This document shows, piece after piece, positions 8,058 through 20,200 of a stretch of DNA of 64,000 bases (position 1 is the first letter of the stretch; each line of letters opens with the position of its first letter). Under the pieces are notes generated by a model. It was not told the origin of the DNA, made no database searches, and was given only the letters and a program-made list of their open reading frames with translations. The stretch is from Rhodocyclaceae bacterium (GTDB lineage Bacteria > Pseudomonadota > Gammaproteobacteria > Burkholderiales > Rhodocyclaceae), in the NCBI GenBank assembly GCA_008080565.1, contig VIKE01000007.1:1-64000 (forward strand). The letters run 5' to 3'. The translations under genes and the position numbers were made by a program.

Positions 8058-9497
8058 ATGCAAGTCAAGAAAATCGTTTCCCTGTGTGCCGTCGCTTTCA
8101 CCGCCATGGCTGCTGGCCAGGCGCATGCCGCCCTGAGCGCTGCCGAGCAGCTCATCGTCAATGACGCCGTCACCAACGGCCGCGTCCTCTTCATCTCTGG
8201 CGCTTCCGCCACCCAGAAGGGCTTCACCGGTATCATCAACTCAATGTTCACCGGCACCACCATCCGCTTCGCCAACACCACTGCCTCCTCCAAGAACTAC
8301 GAAGCCGTCGCCGGCAAGCTGGCCGCCGGCGCTGGCGCCTGGTCCAACCAGAACGTCATCATCATCGACCGCGTCCTGGGTGGTTCCGTCCACGGCGTCA
8401 ACCCGGTTGCCCGCGCCTCCGCCATCGAATCGCTCGATGTAACGTCGGCTACCTGCGGCTCGGCCGGTTCTGGTACCTCGTCTGCCCCGTACGTCTGCTC
8501 GGTTACCCCGGAAGCCGGCTACATGGTGCCGGACGCCGGCGTCTCCGACGTTGCCCCGGTCCTTTTCAAGGGACCAATCAACACCGAAGGCGAAACCGCT
8601 GCTGAATCGCTGACCGATACCGAACTGGCCGAGCTGGTTGCCAACCCGATCTACGCCCTGGCTTTTGGCGTGCCGGTCACCAAGAACCTGCCGATGATCA
8701 ACCTCAACAAGGCTGCCGTCTCTGCCATCATGACCGGCAACGTTGGCACCTGGAACCAGGTTGATGCCTCGCTGCCGGCCGACGACATCGTCGTTTGCCG
8801 CCGTGTGCCGGGTTCCGGCACCCAGGCTGTCGATAACCTCTACTTTGGTAATTTCCCCTGTAGCGATACCTTGGCAAACGGTCCGGCTGACCGCTACGCT
8901 TCCGGCGCCTGGGATGATGCTACCCGCAAATTCACCGTTACCGGTGGCACGGGCGGCCTGGTGGTCGTCGAAAACTCCACCTCCGGCGACGTCGTCAATT
9001 GTCTGGACAAGGCCGTGACCGGCGGCACCTTCGCCGGCAGCGATCGCGATGGCCATGCCGTCGCTGTCGATTTCGGTGCTGGCGGCCACAAGGCCATCGG
9101 TGTGCTGTCCATGGACAGCCTGGCGAAGTCCAAGAGCACCGGCAACTGGCAGTTCCGTTCGCTTGACGGCGCCGGCACCATCACCTGGGACAACACCGCC
9201 AATGCACCGGTTACCACTGGTACTGGCAAGTTCCCGACCCTGGCCAACCTGATCGATGGCACCTGGGACCTGCAGGGCTGGATCTCCTTCCAGATCCCGA
9301 CCCGCACCACCGGCGCCAAGGCTGATCTGGCTAATGCCTTCCTGCTGCAAGCTCAGAACCCGGCCATCCTGGCTGGCATCACAGATCTGAAGAATGTTGC
9401 CGCCGCCATCCCGGGTGGTGCGTACTCCGGTGCCCAGGTGTTGCGCGTCCAGTACCTCAACAACAACCAGTGCGCCCCGCTGAACCGCAACTACTAA
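8058..9497 (+). CDS. PstS-like periplasmic substrate-binding-fold protein
   Basis: 479 residues. The ATG at 8058 has GGAGA 6-10 bases upstream, and a signal peptide follows (QVKKIVSLCAVAFTAMAAG). The section LNKAAVSAIMTGNVGTWNQ, then IVVCRRVPGSGTQAVDN, parallels phosphate-binding PstS proteins (IFLGKITKWND, HRSDGSGTT), including the SGT ligand loop. FISGASATQKGF near the N-terminus matches the first ligand loop of such folds. There is no PEP-CTERM tail and no ABC transporter beside it. Long Gly/Ser/Thr-rich insertions distinguish it from true PstS. It may bind a phosphorylated or anionic group at the surface; the role is unknown. Confidence 0.65.
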   Translation: MQVKKIVSLCAVAFTAMAAGQAHAALSAAEQLIVNDAVTNGRVLFISGASATQKGFTGIINSMFTGTTIRFANTTASSKNYEAVAGKLAAGAGAWSNQNVIIIDRVLGGSVHGVNPVARASAIESLDVTSATCGSAGSGTSSAPYVCSVTPEAGYMVPDAGVSDVAPVLFKGPINTEGETAAESLTDTELAELVANPIYALAFGVPVTKNLPMINLNKAAVSAIMTGNVGTWNQVDASLPADDIVVCRRVPGSGTQAVDNLYFGNFPCSDTLANGPADRYASGAWDDATRKFTVTGGTGGLVVVENSTSGDVVNCLDKAVTGGTFAGSDRDGHAVAVDFGAGGHKAIGVLSMDSLAKSKSTGNWQFRSLDGAGTITWDNTANAPVTTGTGKFPTLANLIDGTWDLQGWISFQIPTRTTGAKADLANAFLLQAQNPAILAGITDLKNVAAAIPGGAYSGAQVLRVQYLNNNQCAPLNRNY

Positions 9498-9544
9498 GCG
9501 CCTGACGGATATTTTCCGCCCCTCGGGGCGGGAATGCTTCTGCC

Positions 9545-9580
9545 AACGGCCCACGGTTTTCCGTGGGCCGTTTTTTCTTG
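9545..9580 (+). terminator. Strong rho-independent terminator
   Basis: Perfect 12-bp stem AACGGCCCACGG / CCGTGGGCCGTT with a TTTT loop, running into TTTTTTCTT. It ends the PstS-like transcript. A second GC stem without T tract lies just upstream (9516-9531). Confidence 0.9.
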
Positions 9581-9594
9581 TGCTGCTGCCGTCA

Positions 9595-9608
9595 CCTAGT
9601 CCGATCGG
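9595..9608. promoter_or_regulatory. TAGTCCGATCGG motif upstream of the TPS operon
   Basis: CCTAGTCCGATCGG repeats the right arm of the inverted repeat at 6999-7011 with one change, 63 bases before the tpsB start. CCGATCGG is itself palindromic. It is a candidate operator shared with the PEP-CTERM gene. Confidence 0.5.
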
Positions 9609-9670
9609 CTCATGTTTTATGCCCCTGGTTTCACAGGGAGGTAACGTCGTCTGTCGATAATCCTCGGGCT

Positions 9671-11251
9671 ATGCATGTCTACAAAACTCTCCTTTCCGCC
9701 GGCCTTTTGGGCGCGGCCTCCCTTGTCCTGGCCGCACCGGCTCCGGGCGCTTTCGATCTGCTTGAGTTTTCGGTTGAGGGTAATACGGTGCTCGACGAAG
9801 TCGAGATCGAGCGCGCCGTCTATCCTTCACTCGGCCCCGGCAAGTTGGTGGCCGATGTTGAAAAAGCTCGTGCCGCGCTCGAAGCGGCTTATCAGCAGCA
9901 GGGCTATCTATCGGTTTCTGTTGTCGTTCCCGAGCAGTCGGTGGCGAGCGGCGTTATCCGCCTGCAGGTCATTGAGGGTCAGGTCGAGCGCCTGAAGGTC
10001 AGCGGCAATCAATACACTTCGCGCAGCGACCTGCGCGCCGAAGTGCCGGAAGTGGCGCCGGGCAAGGTGCCGCATTTCCCGACCATGCAGGCCGAGCTGG
10101 CGCAGGCAGGCCGTTCGGCCGACCGCCGGGTGACGCCGTTGCTGCGTCCCGGTGCGCGCCCAGGCACGATGGAAGTCGAACTGGCCGTCGAGGATGAGCT
10201 GCCGCTGCACGGCAACGTCGAACTGAACAACCGGCAGAGTCCGGATACGTCGCTGATGCGCCTGGAGGCCGGGGTGCGCTACACCAACCTGTTCCAGAAA
10301 CAGCATAGCGCCGGGCTGAATTACGTGGTGTCGCCAGAAAAGCCGGACGAGGTCAGTGTGCTGGCCGGGTTTTATAGCGCCCCTTTGAGCGCGACGCGCT
10401 CGCTGTCGGCCTTCATTCAGCATTCGAACAGCAATATCGCCTCGGCAGTGGGTAGCAATGTGGTGGGCAAGGGTACGACGCTGGGCGGGCGGATGTCGTT
10501 TACGTTGCCGCAGCCGGCCGGCATCGCCAACTTCTTCCATTCGCTGTCGCTCGGTCTCGATTTCAAGGATCTGGCCGAAACCCAGAATGCGCTGGGCGCC
10601 GACCGCAAGGAAACGCCGCTGCGCTACATGCCGCTGGTGGCGCAATACACCTTCAGCCGTTTTGGCGAGTCCGGCGAGTTCGCCGGCAATCTCGGGCTGG
10701 TCGTCAATACCGGCTACAACTCGCGCGATGTGGACTGCCAGGGCGTGCAGATGGAGCAGTTCGCCTGCCGCCGGGCTTATGCCCGCCCCGGGTTTTCGGT
10801 GGTGCGCGGCGACATGACCTATTCGAAGCGCCTGCTTGGCTGGGAAGGGCTGGCCAAGCTCGATTTTCAGATGGCCGGACAGCCGCTGGTGTCGCCGGAG
10901 CAGATTCTGGCCGGCGGCATGGATACCGTGCGCGGATATTACGAGGGTGAAGCCGCCGGTGATGTCGGCTGGCGTTTGCGCACCGAGGTCAAGACGCCGA
11001 CCTTGTTTGAAATTGGTGGGGCAGGCTTGCGTCTGCTTGGTTTTGTCGAGGGCGCGCAGGTCTGGTTGAACAGCCCGTTGCCCGGGCAAACCGATGAATT
11101 CACGCTGGCCAGCGCTGGCATCGGCCTGCGTTTGAAGGGTAGCAAGGGCGGGCCGTTAGTCGTTGTCGATATTGGCCAGGCACTCAAGGATGGTCCGCGA
11201 ACCACGTCCGGAACGCAGCGCGTGCATGCACGCCTGGGTTACGAGTTTTAG
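9671..11251 (+). CDS. TpsB outer-membrane transporter (ShlB/FhaC/HecB family)
   Basis: 526 residues. The ATG at 9671 starts a signal peptide (HVYKTLLSAGLLGAASLVLA). Two POTRA domains follow (LLEFSVEGNTVLDEVEIERA and VIEGQVERLKVSGNQYTSRS). A 16-stranded beta barrel occupies roughly residues 180-526, with the family motif VRGYYEGEAAGD (conserved VRGY) near residue 420 and a terminal aromatic residue (GYEF). It secretes a TpsA exoprotein across the outer membrane, and the giant TpsA starts 29 bases downstream. Upstream lie a terminator and a regulatory motif, so a transcript probably begins here. Confidence 0.92.
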   Translation: MHVYKTLLSAGLLGAASLVLAAPAPGAFDLLEFSVEGNTVLDEVEIERAVYPSLGPGKLVADVEKARAALEAAYQQQGYLSVSVVVPEQSVASGVIRLQVIEGQVERLKVSGNQYTSRSDLRAEVPEVAPGKVPHFPTMQAELAQAGRSADRRVTPLLRPGARPGTMEVELAVEDELPLHGNVELNNRQSPDTSLMRLEAGVRYTNLFQKQHSAGLNYVVSPEKPDEVSVLAGFYSAPLSATRSLSAFIQHSNSNIASAVGSNVVGKGTTLGGRMSFTLPQPAGIANFFHSLSLGLDFKDLAETQNALGADRKETPLRYMPLVAQYTFSRFGESGEFAGNLGLVVNTGYNSRDVDCQGVQMEQFACRRAYARPGFSVVRGDMTYSKRLLGWEGLAKLDFQMAGQPLVSPEQILAGGMDTVRGYYEGEAAGDVGWRLRTEVKTPTLFEIGGAGLRLLGFVEGAQVWLNSPLPGQTDEFTLASAGIGLRLKGSKGGPLVVVDIGQALKDGPRTTSGTQRVHARLGYEF

Positions 11252-11280
11252 ACCGGACACAGAAAGAACAGGAATCAAAC

Positions 11281-14200
11281 ATGAACCACGGAATCTATCG
11301 GCTGGTCTTCAATGTCGAGCGCAACGCCTGGGTGGCGGTAGCCGAGTGTGTGCGCGGACGCGGCAAGAAGAGTGCGCGCAAGCGGGTGGCGGCCGTGGTT
11401 CTCGGGGTGGCAGTGTCGTTCGCAGCACTGGATGGCGCCTGGGCGGCGCGGCCGGTGGCGGCGCAGTTGCCGGTGCCGTCGGCATCCCGGCCATTCGTCT
11501 TTGCCGGTTCGGTCGATGGTGGCCAGCCAACGACGGCGATGATCAACGGCATCAATACGATGACGGTGACGACGCAGAGCCGCATGCTCGGCCTCAATTT
11601 CGACAGTTTTAACCTGGGCGAAAATGCCGCCTTCGAACTCAAGCAGCCGGATGCGCTGTCGCGCGCCCTGTTCCGCATCTGGGACAGCAACCCCAGCCAG
11701 ATTTACGGCAAGGTAACGGCCAACGGCCAGCTTTACCTGATCAACCAGAACGGCATTCTGTTCGGCTCCGGCTCGCAGGTGAACGTCGGTGGCCTGGTCG
11801 CCTCGGCGCTCGGCATGTCGGACACCATGATGAACCGGCTGCTGACCAACGGCCTGCCCAGCGCCTCGGGCGACAGCCTGACCTTCAACTACGAGGGGAA
11901 AGTCGGCGATTTCAAGTCGACTGTCGTCGTTGAGACCGGTGCCACGATCAACACCCGGGACGGCGGCAAGGTGGTGCTGATTGCGCCCCGGTCGGTGACC
12001 AACGAGGGCAGCATCGGCGTCAACGGCGGCGGCAGTGCCGAAACGATCCTGGCGGCCGGCGGCAAGGTCATCCTGACTGTGCCAAGCGATCCCAACCTGC
12101 GCGGCATCCTGGTCGAGACCGATTCGTTTACCGGCAAGGACGACCTGGGCATCAGCACCACGCTGGACGGCAAGGTGACCAACGCGACCACGGGCAACGT
12201 CAATATGGGCACCGACGGTGTGGTGACGCTGGCCGGCCTGATTGTCAATCAGCAGGGCATCGTCAATGCGACCAAGGCGGTCAATCTCAACGGCACGACC
12301 ATGCTGGTTTCGGGAGTGACTGATACCGATTTGTTGACCATCAACCAACGAGGCAGTGTTGCCGAAATCGACTGGGTCAGCGGTTTCAGCATTGCCGCTG
12401 GCAAAAAGATAGAGGTTGTCCAGTCATCGGCAGGCGACGTTCTTTACAACTATGTCCGCGATGAGGACAGATCAAAGATTGATGGCTTGACGCTGCCACT
12501 GGCCGGCAACCCGTCGTTGCAATTGGCCAATAGACCGACGGTGACACTGGCTACCGGACCCGTGGTGCAGTTGTCCGGAAATACAACCCTGACGACAGAT
12601 AATCCGACTTTGGCGGTGGCCAAGGATCAGCAGCTGACCCTGGCCAGCGACGTCCAGGTAACGCTGAGCGACGGCAGAACGGTGATCCTGGCCAAAGGTA
12701 CGGTCGTAACGATTCAGGAAGACGTAGCGCAGAGCGTCACCTTGTCCGGCGACAAGCTACAGGCAGCGGCCGGCAACACCATGGCTTTGGCCAACGATTC
12801 GACAGTTATTCTGGAAGGCGCGCCGACGACAACTTTGTCGGACAAATGGCGCATCGATCTCAAAGCCGGTGCTCAAATGACGGTGTTCTCGGCCTGGGCA
12901 GGGAAGATGGTCAGCAAGACTGACAGCGGGATAGTGGCTGACACCAAAGTCATTCTGGGCGATCAAGCCACCGTCGCCACGAATGGAGAATTCAGGGTCA
13001 GGCTGGCTGACGGTTCATTGGTAACACTGGCTTCAGGTTCATCGGTCAATCTGGCGGGTGGCTCCCAAGTTGCATTTGCCGACAACGCAAATGTGGTGGT
13101 GCAGACAGGGTCGAAAATGGTTCTGGATAGCACCGCGCTGGTTGCCCTCTCGGATAAGTCGACAGTCCGGTTGAACGATGGTTCGACGGTCAACATGGCC
13201 GATGGCTCGTCCTTGAAGTTGCCTGCTGGCTCGACGGTGAGACTGTCCGATGGGTCGAATGTAGTCGCCTTGACGGGAGGGCGCTCCAGTATTGACGGCA
13301 CGTTAACTGCCAATGGTCAGTTTGTCCTGGTCAACGAATCGGGGATCGATTTTGGCCCGAATGCCCGAGTCTCGGCGAATAACTTTGTTGCTTCGGCGCT
13401 CGGCATGAATCCGGATATCGTCAGTTCCGGCCTGCTTGGTCAGAGTGACGTGCTGGCTCGTTCTTTCTACCTCAATCGCAACTACGCAACTTTCGACAGC
13501 AACGACAATGTTGCCGGCGTCGCAGCCAAGACACGCGCCTTGAGCGACTTTCGCCGTGCCACGGTGAATGTTGAAAACGGGGCAACAATCTCAAGCACCA
13601 GCGGGGGCTATGTCGTCCTTGCCGGTGGCAGCGTCAACCAGGGCGGAAGCATCAGCACACCGAACGGCCAGACCCTGCTCGCTGCCGGTGCAGACGTTTA
13701 CCTGAAGCCGAATTATTCGTCTGTGCTTCGCGGCTTTACGGCGGAAGTTAACCCGTTGCTGATCAAGGATGCCAACAAAAGTGGCATCAACTCTCTGGTT
13801 GCGCTCTCCAGGGGCGCAGATGCAAATGCCGTGACTAATACTGGCTCGATTTCGACCAGTTTTGGCGACATCTCGATGGTCGGCCACCAGATACTTCAAG
13901 CCGGTTCGATCTACGCTTCCACGTCGGCGTTGGCCAACGGATCGATCAACCTGAAGGCGCGTGACATGGTGCTGATCGACTACACGATCGACACCGAAAC
14001 CAATGATATTGCCGACAGCAGTTATTTCCAGATTGCCCGAGACTTCAACGTCGATGGCGTGCTGGCCTACAACCCGAAGCATACCAATTCAGCGAAAGCG
14101 ACAAAGTTCATCTTTGGCAAGGATGGCGGCACGGTCACCTTCACCGATGGCAGTCACACCGAGATTGCCATTGACGGCAGCAATGGCAAGACCTTGACCG

Positions 14201-17200
14201 CTAGCCAGCATTTCGTTGCTTCGTCGGTGGCAGTGCAGGGCAAGAAAATTGTTGTTGGTGACGCCGATATCGAGGCCAAAGGGGGGAATGTTGATTTCCG
14301 TTCGGCTGCGACGTTTAACGATAGCAATGCCTTCGTGATCGACACGATGACACCGGGCGTCGAAGGAACGGCTCAATCCGAGGTCGGCATCTACGTGGCC
14401 GACGGCGCGAAGATCGATGTTTCCGGGACCAGCGCGCAGAAATCGGTTCGCGACCTGTTTGTTGAAGTCGAGTTGCGTGGCGACAACTTTGCCGACAACA
14501 CGGTCCAGCGCAATGGCGTGCTGCGTGGTCAGAAGGCCTGGGTAGACATTCGCGATGCGGTCGAGATTGCCGATGTCAGCAGCTATTTCAACAACGTCGG
14601 CCTGACGGCCAACGAACTGGCGGCCAGCGGTGGCAAGGTCTCGCTGGTGTCGACTGGCAACGTCATCGTCAAGAGTGGGGCGACGCTGGATGTCTCTGGT
14701 GGCGCGATCAATTTCGCGGCGGGAAGTGTCGAGGAGTCACGGGTATTGGCCGGACGCAAGTCCTATCGGCTGAACGATGCGCCGGTATGGGCCGAGTATT
14801 TGTCACTTACTACGGCAACGCGCGACGAAGTTGCCTATGTCGAAGGCAAGAGCGCCGGTACCGTGGATATCCGTGGCAATCGCCTGGCCATCGACGGGCA
14901 GTTGCAGGCAAAGACCACGGTGGGTACCCGCCAGCGCCAGGTCGGTGACCCGGCGAGCAGCCGCAGCGCGATTCCGCTGGGTGGGCAACTGATTGTCAAG
15001 GACGGTGGTCAGCACTACTCTGCGGTCATCGGCGAGAAGGACACCGAACAAGAAAAGCAGGATAAACGGGACGCTGCGTTCGCTACAGCCCAAGTTGTTT
15101 TCGTAAACGGTGCGGCTGATGCTGCCAGCGGGCTGGGGCAGGATAGCGCCGGGCCGGACAAGCTGGCGTTGTCGTCGTCGTTGGTTGATGCCGGTTTCTC
15201 CCGTTTCTCGATCACCAGCGATGGCCGCATCGACATTCCGGCGGATATTTCGCTGAATCTGCCGGCTGGTGGCAAATTTGCCGCGGCCGGTCGCCAAGTC
15301 TACATGGCCGGCGACATCAGCGCGCCGGGGGGTAGCATTGAGCTGAGCACCCGTGATCTGGGCCAGTCGGTCCCCAATGCGCCGGCTATCGGGGAGGTCG
15401 CTTACTCGAACCTGGTCGTTGCCGATGGTGCCAGCCTGTCAACGTCTGGTGTCTGGGTGAACGATTTTCTCGACGGCGAACTGAGCACCGCGCCGCTGGC
15501 CATGAACGGCGGGAAGATCGTTCTGAATTCGGCGCACGACCTCGATATCCGGCATGGCAGCAGTATTGCTGTCGACGGTGGCGGCCAGGTCAACACCACG
15601 CGTTCCCTCAAGAAGGGCAATGCCGGATCGATAGCGCTGACCAGCGGCAGCGGTTTCGGTGAATTCGGGCTGGGCAACAGCCTGTTCCTTGATGGCACCC
15701 TGTCGGGGATGGCGCTTGGCAAGGGCGGGTCATTGTCGATTACCTCGTCGCAGGTAAAGCTGGGCCATGCCGAAAGCGTCGATACCCGGACGTGGACTGA
15801 TGCCCTGCGGACCGCCGAAGGTCGCCAGGGCTTCGCGGCGAAGGCCGATCTGGTCGACCGTGGCGGCTTCTACAATTTCATTTTTACCGGAAAATCCGGG
15901 TTGACCGTGGAAAAGGATCAGGTCGTCAAGGCCGATCCTCTCAACTGGTCGCTGCTCGCCGTCGGCGACTACTTCAAACGACCGACTGGTAGCAGCATCG
16001 CCTCTTTTGCCGCTACGCAGGTTCTGCCCGAAGCACTACGCTCGGGGACGACGAGCATCAGCCTGACGACGACCGATATCTACAGCGGGCGTCTAACCAT
16101 TGCCGAAAACGCCTACGTCGGCGCTTCTGCCAAGGGTAGCGTGACACTGGAAGCGGCCGGGCAAATGACGGTGCTGGGTACGCTGGAAGCGGCTGGCGGC
16201 ACGATCAAGCTGGGTCGCGCGGAAATGACCAGTGATCTGAATGCGGCGGTCCAGAACGCCCTGATCGATGCCGGCAAGAAGCAGTCCGAATCGATCTACC
16301 TCGGCGAGAACAGCAAGTTGCTGGCTGGCGGCACGACGGTGCTCGATGCCGATACGCAGCAAGCGCTGGATGCCGGAATTTCGGCCGGGCAACTGCTGGC
16401 CAGGCAAGCCTATCGGGGCGAGGTGCTGGCCGGGGGGACGGTGAGCATTGATTCCGGCCTCGGCTACCTGATCATGCGCGAAGGCGCGCTGATCGATGTT
16501 TCGGGCGCCACCGGTACGCTGAATGCAGCGACTGCTACGGCCACCGGTTATACCTATGCGGCGCGGGCGCTGGGCAGCGCTGGTGGCTTGGTCAGCCTGG
16601 CGGCTCACAGCGGCATGTTTCTCGATGGCAACTTCAAGGCCCGGGGCGGCAAGGATGCGCTCGGCGGTGTCTTCGCCCTGCGCTTTACGGCTGACCCGGT
16701 GAAGATGGAAGCTAACCCGTGGGGTGCTGGTCAGGGACAAACGCAGGCCCTTATCAAAGCGCTTACCGGCAATCGTGTGTTGACGGTCTATCAAACGGCT
16801 TCTACCGAAAAAACGGCTTCCACCAAAGCCAGGAGCGGCAGGGAAAACCATGTCGAATCGTTGCCTGAAGGTTTTAGCGCTACCGAGTACCTGGACGGTA
16901 CCGCCGTGCTCGATGCAGAAACCTACAACGGCAAGGCGGCGCTTGACGTTGCACTGTTGCAGGATTTCGCACTGTTGCAGGATTACGATCCGGTTAACGA
17001 CGCCGCCTTTGGCTCCTGGTATCTGACCAGCCAGAGCGACATCGTATTTGCCGGCACGGTTGAGGCTACGGTCAATAACCATCTCAGCATGAATGCGGCG
17101 AACTTCAGGGCCGCCGACGATACGACCAATCTGACCCTGACCGCAGCCACGGCGCGCATCGGCAATTTCCGGGACGGGGCAGGTGCTGCCGTGGTGGCCG

Positions 17201-20200
17201 GGACCGGCCTGGCCGATGCGTCGATCACTGCCCGCGACATCGGGCTGGTCGGCACTTTTAGCTGGAGCGGCTTCGACAACAGCACCTTCACCAGCACCGG
17301 GGCCATCCATTTCGACAGCGTCCAGAATACGGTTAAGAACCGCACCGACGGCCGTTTGTTCAATGGCCAGATGACGGCTTCCGGCGCGCTGACCTTCTCG
17401 GCCGCTCGCCTCAGCCCGTCGACCTATGGCGATTTCCGTATCGACCTGCTGGCCGATCCAAAGGGCAGCATTGCCATCACACGCCCGGTGGACGCCTCGG
17501 CCGACGTATCGCTGTCTCCCTACGGTCGACTGGAATTTTCGGCCAAAACCATAAACCACGAGGGGACGATTTCCGCGCCCCTTGGCGAGGTTGTCTTCAA
17601 TGCCCCGGGCGGCACGGTGACGCTGGCCGCCGACAGCAAGACCTCGGTCGCGGCGGATCGCAGCCTGCTCTTCGGCGCCACCGGCGAATCGGGAAGCAGT
17701 TGGAACTACGTGGGCAGCGCGATCAAGGCTCTGCCGTCCAAGGGCATTGTGATCGATGCCGCCGAGTCGAAGGTGCTGAGCGGCGCCGAGCTCGATCTCT
17801 CGGGCGGTGGCGAGGCGCTGGCCTGGGAATTTACCTCCGGTCCGGGCGGCAAGAGCGATGTGCTCAAGGGCTCGACGACGACTTTTGCCATCGTGCCGGG
17901 CTGGAACGGGGTCAGCGCAACCGATGCCGAACTCCTGGCCGGTTATGCCACAACCGATGACGGTTCGCTGCCGCTGTTGAAGGTCGGCGATGCCGTCTCG
18001 CTGGGTGCCAACACGCTCGGCCTCGGTGGCAGTTATGTGTTGCTGCCCGCCCGCTATGCGGTGTTGCCCGGCGCTTACCTGGTGACGGTGAAGGGCGGCA
18101 ACGACAAGGTGCTCGCCGCTGCGGAACGCCAGGCCGATGGTTCCTGGCTGGTGGCCGGCGCGAGTGCGGCACTCAACGCCGACGGCTCGACGACGGCTTA
18201 CTCTCAGTCGCATCTGACCCTTGAGCTGGCGAGCAGCGAGGTGGTGGCCAACCGGGCGAAATATACGCTGACGACTGCTTCGTCGTTCTTCTACGACCAG
18301 GCCGGCGTTCGTCTGGCCGGTGATGCCGGTCATCTCTCGGTGGTCGGTCGCAGCAGCCTGGAATTCAACCCCAGCGTCGTGGCCAAGACCGTGGCTGAAA
18401 TCAGCGCTGCTGACGGGCGCAATCGTGCTGCGCAAGGGCTGGCGCTGGATCTGGCCGCGCCCAAGCTGTATGTCAGCAACCAGGGCAATACGCCGGAGGG
18501 CTATTCGGTGGTTGATCCCTCCAAGCTCGAAGGTGTGACGATCGCCAGCCTGTTGCTCGGCGGGGTGCGTACGGAGACGGCAGCCGGCACGCAGATCGAC
18601 ACAATTTCCAGTTCCGTACTGATCAACAATGATGGGAACCGCGAGGGCGGAACGGCGCTGAGCGCTGGCGAGATTCTGGCGACGGCTAGCGAGATGCTGA
18701 CCGTGGCAGGCAAGAGCAAGATCGACTCGGCTGGCGATGCGACGGGGCGAGACATTGCGCTGACCGGCGACGGCGCCTTCCTGCGCGTTGCCGAAGGCAG
18801 CCAGGTCAAGGTCAGCCGGAGCGGCGTCAATCGCCTGCAGGGCGATTTGATGGTCGAAAGTACTGCTGCTGTGGCTGGCGAGTCGCTGGTATTCGATGCG
18901 ACGCGCGGCAATGAGCTGGCCGGTATGGTTTCCCCGGGCAAGCGTCTGGCCGACGGTTCGCGCGATGGCGGCGGGGCGATCAGCATCGGTGCCGGCCGGA
19001 TCAACGTGGTGGCCGACAGTTCGGTGCCGGCTGACGGCGTTACGCTGAAGAAGGCTGATCTGGAGCGGTTCGCCAATGTCGATCAAATGCGCCTGGTGAG
19101 CTATTCGACGCTTGACCTCTACGGCGATGCAACGCTGGGGTCGGCCACGCTCAATGAACTGGTTATTTCGGCTGCCGGCATTGCCGGACATGGCGGTGAC
19201 AACAGTGTCGCCAATATTTCCGCCAAACAGGTGGTGTTCGAGAATGACAATCCCGAGGGCGCGAAGTTCGTCGCTGGCGGGGCCTTCGGCAGCGGTGATT
19301 TGAAGGTCGATGCCAAGCAGATTACTTTTAGCGACAACGCGACCGAAGCGATGCGCAAGGCGGGCACCAGCGGCTTCAAGATCGCAGGCTTCGATGCTGT
19401 CGAGCTCAAGGCAAGCGGTGACCTTGTGTTTGCCGGTCGCGGTGTGACTCGCGTCGAGAGCGGCCGGGTTGATACCAACAGCCAGCCCGTCGATGCCAAA
19501 CTCGACATCATCGCGGGACGCGTGACCAGCACGAGTGGGGCGGATCATGTCCTGACGGCTACGGGCGGCTTGTCTGTCCAGCGCCATGAGAACGCCACGA
19601 CGCCGACAACGGCCGCCGGTCTCGGCAGCAAACTGGAACTGGCCGGCAAGAGCGTTACGGTGTCGGGACATATCGACCTGGCGGCCGGCGATCTGACCCT
19701 GGCCGGTACGCAGAGCGTGACACTGGACAGCGGTGCGCTGGTCAGTGCCGCCGGTGCCGCCGTGAAGTTTGCCGATACCACGGCTTACGCATCGGGTGGT
19801 CGTATCACGTTGAAATCGACGGAAGGCAATGTCCAGATCAACGAACGTGCCGTTGCCACGGTTTCCGCCGATGCCGGCGGTGGCAATGCCGGCACGATCC
19901 GCCTGCTGGCCGAAAAAGGCACGGTTGATGCTGCGGCGCAAACTCTGCGCGGCAACGCGGCCAACGGCAAGACACAGGGTAGCCTGGTGGTCGATGCAGC
20001 GTCGGTTGCGCTTGATCGCCTGGCCAATGCGGTCGTTGATTCATCCGGCAACCGCCATCTCAGCGAAAGCTGGGATGTCCGTCGTCGGGTTGGCGATCTT
20101 GTGCTGAATGAGCAGATCAAGGCACATCAATTCCAGTTGTCGGCTGATGCCGGCAATATCGGCATTTTTGGCACCGTCGATGCGTCCGGTAACAAGGGTG

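Noticed and set aside
8241..9554. 437-codon minus-strand frame over the PstS-like gene
   Set aside because: The plus-strand gene has a signal peptide and PstS-like motifs; the antisense frame has none.
13559..13585. CCACGGTGAATGTTGAAAA in tpsA
   Set aside because: It encodes the repeated TVNVENGATI pattern of haemagglutinins; only the first bases match the repeat.
16093..19941. 1282-codon open frame on the minus strand inside tpsA
   Set aside because: It is the shadow of a high-GC coding gene with good TpsA structure on the plus strand. The product is a low-complexity mix rich in Arg, Ala and His, with no domain or ribosome binding site.
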